From positions 1 through 49,984 of the forward strand of contig MCFE01000647.1 of NCBI GenBank assembly GCA_002104905.1: a DNA stretch of 49,984 nucleotides. Direction: 5' to 3'. Below are positions 43,973 to 49,984 of the stretch, piece after piece. The notes under the pieces were generated by a model. That model did no database searches. It saw nothing but the letters and a program-made list of their open reading frames with translations, and was not told where the DNA came from. Every line of letters begins with the position of its first letter. Position 1 is the first letter of the stretch. Both the position numbers and the translations under genes were made by a program. The stretch comes from Basidiobolus meristosporus CBS 931.73. Its lineage: Eukaryota; Basidiobolomycota; Basidiobolomycetes; Basidiobolales; Basidiobolaceae.

Positions 43973-46411
43973 CTAAAATTTGTACGTCCATCCCTCACCG
44001 CTACCTTCATCCTCTCGTGAATCGTTGCCGCCGTATTCCCCACTTGAGCCTCCGCCGTTTCCGCCATAATTACCTCCGGAGCCGCCGCCACTACCACCAT
44101 AGTTGCTAACAGAGCCACTACCGTTACCGCCATATCCACCGGAGCTGCCACCGTTACCACCATAATCACCTCCTGAGCCGCCACCATTGCCCCCATATCC
44201 ACCAGAAGAGCCACCACCATTACCACCATATCCACTAGAGCCACCACCGTTACCGCTATATCCACTGGAGCCACCACCGTTGCCGCCATATCCACCACCG
44301 CTACTATACTTGGTCTCAGAGCCACTACCGTTACCACTGTATCCACCGGAGCCACCACTGTTGCCTCCATATTCACCTGAGCCACCGCTGCTACCACCGT
44401 AACCACCAGAGGAGCCACCACCACTGCCTCCATATCCACCGGAAGAGCCACCACCGCTACCTCCATATCCACCGGAAGAGCCACCACCACTGTTATACTT
44501 CGCCCCAGAGCCACCGCCGTTACCACCATATCCACCGAAGCCACCACCATTACCTCCATATCTACCAGAGCCACCACCGCTACCACCATATCCACTGGAA
44601 CCACCACCATTGCCTCCGTATCCACCAGAAGAGCCGCCACCATTGCCTCCATATCCACCGGAAGAGCCGCTACCACTACCTCCATATCCACCAGAGCCAC
44701 CACCATTGCCTCCATATCCACCAGAAGAGCCACCACCACTACCTCCATATCCACCGGAGCCACCACCATTGCCTCCATATCCACCGGAAGAGCCACCACC
44801 GCTACCTGCATATCCACCGGAAGAGCCACCACCGCTACCTCCATATCCACCAGAGCCACCACCATTGCCTCCATATCCACCAGAGCCACCACCGCTACCT
44901 CCATATCCACCAGAAGAGCCACCACCACTACCTCCATATCCACCAGAAGAGCCACCACCATTGCCTCCATATCCACCAGAAGAGCCACCACCGCTACCTG
45001 CATATCCACCGGAAGAGCCACCACCGCTACCTGCATATCCACCGGAAGAGCCACCGCCGCTACCTCCATATCCACCGGAAGAGCCACCGCCGCTACCTCC
45101 ATATCCACCAGAAGAGCCACCACCATTGCCTCCATATCCACCGGAAGAGCCACCACCGCTACCTGCATATCCACCGGAAGAGCCACCGCCGCTACCTCCA
45201 TATCCACCGGAAGAGCCACCGCCGCTACCTCCATATCCACCAGAAGAGCCACCACCATTGCCTCCATATCCACCAGAAGAGCCACTACCACTGCCTTCAT
45301 ATCCACCGGAACCACCACCATTGCCTCCGTATCCACCAGAAGAGCCACCACCATTGCCTCCATATCCACCAGAAGAGCCACCACCGCTACCTGCATATCC
45401 ACCGGAAGAGCCACCGCCACTACCTCCATATCCACCGGAAGAGCCACCACCGCTACCTCCATATCCACCAGAAGAGCCACCACCATTGCCTCCATATCCA
45501 CCAGAAGAGCCACTACCACTGCCTTCATATCCACCGGAACCACCACCATTGCCTCCGTATCCACCAGAGCTGCCGCCGCTACCTCCATATCTACCGAAAC
45601 CACCGCCGTTACTGCCATAATACCCTCCTGAGCCACCACCACTGCTGTACTTGGTCCCAGAGCCACCGCCATTACCACTATATCCACCAGAGCCACCACC
45701 GTTGCCTCCATACTCTCCTCCTGAGCCACCACTACCACTGTAGCTATTTCCTGAACCACCTCCACCGCCGTATGTGGCGCCAGAGCCTCCCCCATTTCCA
45801 CGATAGTCACCACCAGAGCCATCTCCTTCACCACTGTATTCAGCAGAGCCTCCACCGTTGCCGCCATATTCACTACTGCCACCAGAACCACTGCTTCCAC
45901 CATACTTAGCTCCAGAGCCTCCGCCGTTACCATCACCGTTACCTCCATACCCACTAGAGCCATCACTATTGCCGCCAAATCCACCGGAGCCACCACCATT
46001 ACCACCGTATCCGCCAGAGCCGCCACTGCTTCCTCCATAGTAGCCACCTGAATCATCACTGTTTCTTCCGTATTCATCGCCAGAACCATTATCATTCAAA
46101 TCGTCATCTTCGCCTGAGCCGTTACCACCATAATTAGCACCAGAGCCTGCTCCATTGCCACTGTAGTCCTCTCCGGAGTCGCTGCCGCCATATTTAGCTC
46201 CAGAGCCACTACCATTTCCTCCATGGTCAACACCAGAGCCACTTCCGTTACCACCGTATTCAGTTCCAGATTCACCATTACCAGCGTTATCCACAGCCTT
46301 ATCATCATCAACCCCCGAGTAATCCTCTAGGTTGTAATCACGTCTTATTACAGCCGCATTGGTAATTGCGAGGACAGTCAAAGCAAACAATACGTTGGAT
46401 GTGAATTTCAT
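43973..46411 (-). CDS. secreted glycine-rich repeat protein
   Basis: 812 residues from the ATG at 46411. An ATG 36 bp upstream (46447) is only 7 bp from the TATA box and is probably not transcribed. A clean signal peptide (MKFTSNVLFALTVLAITNAA) is followed by a dibasic RR at 23-24, a likely Kex2-type site. About 120 residues of acidic glycine/serine sequence come next (NGSGSG, GEDD). More than 600 residues of near-perfect glycine repeats follow, with 10-11-residue units of the type GSSGGYGGNGG / GSSGGYGGSGG and some YAGSG and YEGSG variants. The acidic tail ends GSGEGWTYKF. There is no GPI signal and no cysteine. Regular tyrosines suggest a cross-linkable, elastic or adhesive wall or mucilage protein. 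Function is inferred from composition only. Confidence 0.85.
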   Translation of the reverse strand: MKFTSNVLFALTVLAITNAAVIRRDYNLEDYSGVDDDKAVDNAGNGESGTEYGGNGSGSGVDHGGNGSGSGAKYGGSDSGEDYSGNGAGSGANYGGNGSGEDDDLNDNGSGDEYGRNSDDSGGYYGGSSGGSGGYGGNGGGSGGFGGNSDGSSGYGGNGDGNGGGSGAKYGGSSGSGGSSEYGGNGGGSAEYSGEGDGSGGDYRGNGGGSGATYGGGGGSGNSYSGSGGSGGEYGGNGGGSGGYSGNGGGSGTKYSSGGGSGGYYGSNGGGFGRYGGSGGSSGGYGGNGGGSGGYEGSGSGSSGGYGGNGGGSSGGYGGSGGGSSGGYGGSGGGSSGGYAGSGGGSSGGYGGNGGGSSGGYGGNGGGSGGYEGSGSGSSGGYGGNGGGSSGGYGGSGGGSSGGYGGSGGGSSGGYAGSGGGSSGGYGGNGGGSSGGYGGSGGGSSGGYGGSGGGSSGGYAGSGGGSSGGYAGSGGGSSGGYGGNGGGSSGGYGGSGGGSSGGYGGSGGGSGGYGGNGGGSGGYGGSGGGSSGGYAGSGGGSSGGYGGNGGGSGGYGGSGGGSSGGYGGNGGGSGGYGGSGSGSSGGYGGNGGGSSGGYGGNGGGSSGYGGSGGGSGRYGGNGGGFGGYGGNGGGSGAKYNSGGGSSGGYGGSGGGSSGGYGGSGGGSSGGYGGSSGGSGEYGGNSGGSGGYSGNGSGSETKYSSGGGYGGNGGGSSGYSGNGGGSSGYGGNGGGSSGGYGGNGGGSGGDYGGNGGSSGGYGGNGSGSVSNYGGSGGGSGGNYGGNGGGSSGEYGGNDSREDEGSGEGWTYKF
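44390..45600 (-). repeat. 33/30-bp coding minisatellite
   Basis: Tandem units of 33 bp (sometimes 30 bp) with plus-strand core CCACCGGAAGAGCCACCACC, encoding the glycine repeats. A longer block of about seven units that starts with the YEGSGSGSS variant occurs twice (ends near 45300 and 45530), showing recent unequal exchange. Confidence 0.9.
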
Positions 46412-48063
46412 GTTTCCTACAAAATGAATGCTCTTTTCCTCTCTCATTGTCGTCTTTTATACAATGTGCCTAGAGGATCTCCAGGGGAAAGTTCACGTGG
46501 TAGACGAGAAATGGTTCCTATGCAATCCGGCTCCTTCCCAGATTCTCTGGACAGTCCATTGAATAAGAAATGTGAATCTCCTAAAGTAGCCCACCCAATA
46601 GCAATATCTTGCCAGCAGAGAGATCCGGATGACAGGTATTGAAGGACTCCCGGATTTACATAGATTTGTCTAAATCTGATTGATCTGCTGTAGTACATGC
46701 ATATGATCTCATCAAGCGCCAGGAAGGATTGTGTGTTTAAAATCCCCTAATTTCATCATACAGCACGATGCTTAGCTCAAGCCGGATGCATTGGATTGGC
46801 CAAGTCGAGCCAAGGATCACCCACCTTTTCACACCTCTAGCCAACACTCGTTAGATGAGAGCAGTTTCCTACAATGTTACAACATACATCAGATCTCCAA
46901 CAACGATGTCCAATAGCAGCAGCGCTACACACTTGGTGGAAGTTGAGCATCACCAGCTGGGGAAAGGATACTTCGGCCTGATCAGATCTGAACATTCAAT
47001 ACGCTGATGAGACAGCAGGTGGCCGGGATGAAAGGTTCCAATGGAAATATGCATCTCATACTTCGAGGCTGATCAACAGCAAGCACCATGTCAAAAAGAA
47101 TGTCCGATTCCCCGGGGGTCAGGGTTGCTTTTGCTTACTACGCTTACGCCCTGTCAACCCGTGCTACCTTGGTCTTGAATACAGACGCTCAGGAATCCTC
47201 GTATCATAGCCGCGGCAGGGCTCTGAAGACCAGACGCTCAACAATTTTTGATCAACACTGACCATACTTGCGCTGCTGGGGCGGGCAATTCTATACCTAG
47301 GAATCTCTTCCACACACGCCTAGTTGTTGTGTTGCCATAGATTTCAACCTTATGGAAGGTCCACGTGATTTGGGAAGGTTTTGCCATTCGGTTGGTACCT
47401 AGAGCAGAAGGGAAGTTACGTTTGCTCGCTTGCAGAAATTTGGATCGCTGTTTACTGAGGTGTTGGCATCATGCACCGGCGTTTGGTTAGATACGTATTA
47501 GGGCGGCTTTGTCCTATAGGCTGGAATGTTTGGTGTCACGCTATCCAAAAGATCTGGACGGGCCCGCTTCTCATTCATGTTCGTGCATCCCTTCACCCTG
47601 TAGCAATGCTGCCTATATCGCACAATCAATTAGAATCCCCCACGGGCTTGTTGCTGGAAATTTCGCAGGGGGATGTGCAGACATTGTTGTATCTTCTTGT
47701 GCCGTCTGGAGCCGCCCCTACTTTTTCGGCGATGCCTTGACGAATACACCCCTCTATGAACTTGATCTGATATTTTCTGGCATCTACCTTGTGATCATGG
47801 CCTGTACCAGGTGAACTTTGTATTAATGTGGACATACATGTTTTGAGAACGGTCCTAAAAAGCCAGGTGCTCAAGGTCGCTTTGTAACTTTCAGGGTCAC
47901 TACTATTCCAAAGAACTAGGCAGTATCACACTGCTAATACTTTATATACTGGTGCAATTCCCCAGGTGGTATATCCCAATACACAAATACACTCTTGCCA
48001 GATTTTCTTTTGCTATTGTTGTGGGCTTCAGCACTTCAGTTTCATGTGCGGTGCAGAGTTAGG
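46412..48063. other. gene-free, glycine-rich gene promoter and spacer
   Basis: Contains the TATA box at 46454-46461. Beyond that only short frames without features occur, including two overlapping ones at 47471-47814 that I do not call. Confidence 0.4.
46454..46461 (-). promoter_or_regulatory. TATA box of the glycine-rich protein gene
   Basis: Minus strand TATAAAAG, a consensus TATA box, 42 bp before the ATG at 46411. It implies a leader of roughly 15 nt and argues against the ATG at 46447. Confidence 0.7.
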
Positions 48064-48212
48064 GGATATTAGAATTGAATGGAAGGGTTAGTAGATTGCT
48101 TGAGGGTTCACACGATGGCTTCATGAATATAAAAGCTGTACTGGTATTCTTGTTGGAATATAGCAAGATAGTGTGGTAAGTGCCTTGGAGATAATGGAAG
48201 TGATTAGGAGAA
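48064..48212 (-). repeat. decayed LTR remnants interrupted by a newer LTR
   Basis: GTGGTAAGTGCCTTGGAGATAATGGAAGTGATTAGGAGAA (as two adjoining halves, 48172-48212) parallels the first 40 bases of the intact LTR that begins right after it. The stretch 48080-48150 (TAGTAGATTGCTTGAGGG, then a TGAATATAAAAG segment) parallels LTR positions 45-100. The newer element has therefore landed in an older relative. Confidence 0.6.
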
Positions 48213-48545
48213 TGTTGTAAGAGTCTTGGAGATATTGGAAGTGATTGGGAGAACAAGTAGATTATGTGGTTTTCACTTAATGATTTATTGAATGTAAAAG
48301 TAGTATTTATACTTTTACATGGTCTTGGCATTACAAACACGTAGAATAGGCTAAGGAAGGTCCCAAGAACATGTGTGCAAAGTTTGGGGCTGTTTGGACA
48401 ACTTTGAGAATTTTCATGTTCTGGGTAAATATTCTAAGTAAATCCCGACAAGGAATTTGGTCAGTATTCTCCTGGATTTGAAGGTGATGATCTAAGTGAC
48501 TAAGTTAGGTGAATATTTAGGTGGAAAATACGAATTTTTACAACA
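48213..48545 (-). mobile_element. 3' LTR of an intact-looking Ty1/copia element
   Basis: 333 bp with TGTTGTAA and TTACAACA ends. The coding part of the element lies to its right on the minus strand, so this is the 3' LTR. A polypurine tract adjoins it. It is about 95% like the solo LTR at 1463-1794 by eye. The five bases before it are GAGAA, and the matching duplication would lie beyond the right window edge. Confidence 0.93.
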
Positions 48546-48554
48546 CTCCCACTC
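48546..48554 (-). other. polypurine tract of the copia element
   Basis: Minus strand GAGTGGGAG immediately before the 3' LTR, the usual place for plus-strand priming. Confidence 0.75.
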
Positions 48555-48556
48555 AG

Positions 48557-49984
48557 CTAAATGTTCATACTGACTAGTCCTAATTTTGACCTAAAATATT
48601 CAAACTTGTCTCTAGCTAATGGTTTGGTAAATATGTCTGCAATCATTTCATCTGTAGGACAGTAAACTAAGCTAACTAAGTTATTCTCTATAGCTTCACG
48701 TATGAAATGATGTCTAATATCTATGTGCTTGGTTCTAGCATGAAAAGTTGGATTTCTACCTAATTGTATACATCCTTGATTATCTTGAAATAAAGTAATA
48801 GGCGTTTTTTGACATAGGCCTAAATCTGTAAAGAGCTTTCTTAACCACATTGCTTCTTTTGTAGCTTCACAGGCTGCCATATACTCTGCCTCTGTAGTAG
48901 AAAGTGCTACGGCTGGTTGCTTTCTTGAATTCCATGAAATGGCTCCTTTACAGTAAAGAAAGGTGTATCCTGTGGTGGATCTTCTGTCTTCTAAATTTTG
49001 TCCCCAATCAGCATCAGAGTATCCCACAAGATCCTGTTCTGAATCCTTATAAGTGTATCTTAAGCAGATATCAGCAGTTCCTTTTAGGTATCTAAAAATC
49101 CGCTTAACTGCTGCAATATGATCAGATCCATAATTCTGATTATGTTGGCTGACAACTCCCACTGAATATGAGATATCTGGACGTGTTCCAAGCATGATAT
49201 ACATCAGACTGCCGACCATAGATTGATAAGGAAAGTCAGGGCTTTCAGATGGCACCAAGCTCTCTTGATTTGGTTGAGTTTTGACCAAGTTAAGGTTTGT
49301 CTCCATTGGGGTAGCTGCCGGTTTACAGTCTTCCATTTTGTACTTCTTTAGTATATCTTGAATATACTTGGATTGGCTTAGGGTAATAGTCTGGGTACTT
49401 CTGTCTATGGAGAACTTAATCCCTAAGTAGTAACTGAGTTCTCCTAGATCGGACATCTTGAACTCCTTAGATAGGCTGGATTTAGTCTCTTCCAATGTTT
49501 CTAGGTTATTGGTGGCTATAATAAGATCATCCACATATAGAGCTAATAGAACTGGATTTGCTCTATCTGGCTTATAGTATATACTATAGTCAGCATTACT
49601 CCTTTTGAAACTCAAAGATTCCAAATAAGAATCTATCTTGCAATTCCAGGCTCTCGGTGATTGTTTGAGACCATATAGTGACTTTTTAAGCTTGCAGACC
49701 AAATGGGGGTTATCTTGGTCAACAAACCCATCAGGCTGGTCCATATACACGTCCTCATCAAGTTCTCCATTCAAAAATGCAGTTTTTACATCCATTTGAT
49801 GAATAAAAAACTTATATTTGGCTGCAATAGCCAATATTAATCTGATGGAATTAAACTTGGCTACCGGTGCAAAGGTCTCAGTATAGTCAAGTCCTTTTGT
49901 TTGAGAGTATCCTTTAGCTACAAGTCTTGCTTTGTATCTTTCAATTGTACCATCAGCCTTGTACTTTGTCTTGAAGACCCATCT
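48557..49984 (-). CDS. Ty1/copia Pol, reverse transcriptase and RNase H, cut by window edge
   Basis: C-terminal part of a copia polyprotein, open and without stops from the window edge to 48557, so the N-terminal Gag, protease and integrase parts are missing only because the window ends. It enters at RWVFKTKYKADGTIERYKAR and proceeds through the RT core (YTETFAPVAKF, QMDVKTAFLNGELDEDVYM, YGLKQSPRAW) and the catalytic YVDD in ALYVDDLIIAT. The connection and RNase H domains follow, with GYSDADWG, STTEAEYMA and DNQGCIQL, ending near the family motif HIDIRHHFIRE and DIFTKPLA. All catalytic residues in this part are present, and the LTR and polypurine tract follow directly. The element may be recently active. 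Confidence 0.95.
   Translation of the reverse strand, partial: RWVFKTKYKADGTIERYKARLVAKGYSQTKGLDYTETFAPVAKFNSIRLILAIAAKYKFFIHQMDVKTAFLNGELDEDVYMDQPDGFVDQDNPHLVCKLKKSLYGLKQSPRAWNCKIDSYLESLSFKRSNADYSIYYKPDRANPVLLALYVDDLIIATNNLETLEETKSSLSKEFKMSDLGELSYYLGIKFSIDRSTQTITLSQSKYIQDILKKYKMEDCKPAATPMETNLNLVKTQPNQESLVPSESPDFPYQSMVGSLMYIMLGTRPDISYSVGVVSQHNQNYGSDHIAAVKRIFRYLKGTADICLRYTYKDSEQDLVGYSDADWGQNLEDRRSTTGYTFLYCKGAISWNSRKQPAVALSTTEAEYMAACEATKEAMWLRKLFTDLGLCQKTPITLFQDNQGCIQLGRNPTFHARTKHIDIRHHFIREAIENNLVSLVYCPTDEMIADIFTKPLARDKFEYFRSKLGLVSMNI

Noticed and set aside
47471-47814. Two overlapping plus frames of 89 and 101 codons
   Set aside because: Neither has motifs, and they overlap in different phases, as expected by chance in G+C-richer sequence.
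1-49984. tRNA genes, rRNA, CRISPR arrays and riboswitches
   Set aside because: I looked for tRNA-like arms with a TTCGA-type loop and for rRNA cores and found none. CRISPR is not expected in this organism, and the only regular repeat array encodes protein. A tRNA or snoRNA could still be missed by eye.

Overview
The window is nuclear DNA of a filamentous or zygomycete-grade fungus. It contains about two dozen short spliceosomal introns (51-88 bp, almost all GT-AG). It carries fungal-type orthologues of SNT1, RIM15, ATG3, ERD2, a vacuolar M28 protease and a fungal stomatin-like protein. The cytochrome-b5-fused front-end desaturase resembles the delta-6 enzymes of Mortierella and Mucor, and a fungal Ty1/copia retrotransposon is present. 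Together these point to an early-diverging (Mucoromycota/Zoopagomycota-type) lineage. I cannot name the species from sequence alone.

Layout. 1-1.8 kb: remains of a copia element (gag start with a stop codon, a primer-binding site matching the initiator-tRNA anticodon arm, a decayed LTR), then a clean solo LTR with a 5-bp target duplication. 2.3-3.1 kb: stomatin-like protein (-). 3.1-5.4 kb: repeats and one decayed ORF. 5.5-8.1 kb: vacuolar M28 metalloprotease (-). 9.9-15.0 kb: SNT1/NCoR-like corepressor, five exons (-). 15.4-16.6 kb: small unknown ORF and the HDEL/KDEL receptor ERD2 (-). 17.3-18.5 kb: ATG3, seven exons (-). 20.0-20.9 kb: ETF-beta (+). 21.7-22.0 kb: small membrane/coiled-coil protein, perhaps a MICOS subunit (+). 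23.0-23.5 kb: RNase P/MRP subunit RPP14, three exons in different frames (+). 24.1-31.4 kb: RIM15 kinase of about 2,330 residues with PAS, zinc finger, split kinase and receiver domains (-). 31.4-34.7 kb: no gene seen. 34.7-36.1 kb: mitochondrial BCKDH/PDH kinase (+). 36.7-37.7 kb: bestrophin-like channel (+). 38.4-39.9 kb: delta-6 desaturase (-). 40.7-41.3 kb: secreted triple-repeat cysteine peptide precursor (-). 42.8-42.9 kb: 62-residue small protein (+). 44.0-46.4 kb: secreted glycine-rich repeat protein (-). 48.1-50.0 kb: 3' part of an apparently intact copia element running off the right edge (-).

The genes are unlinked housekeeping or regulatory genes rather than a cluster. Loose themes are mitochondrial metabolism (ETF-beta, BCKDH kinase), starvation and autophagy signalling (RIM15, ATG3, vacuolar protease) and the secreted or cell-surface proteins in the right third. 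The item least explained by known families is the secreted peptide precursor at 40.7-41.3 kb, with three copies of a W-N-x(4)-C-x-G-x(2)-C module. Gene models were built by hand, and exon joins were checked for reading phase. Homology statements come from recognised motifs, not from database searches.
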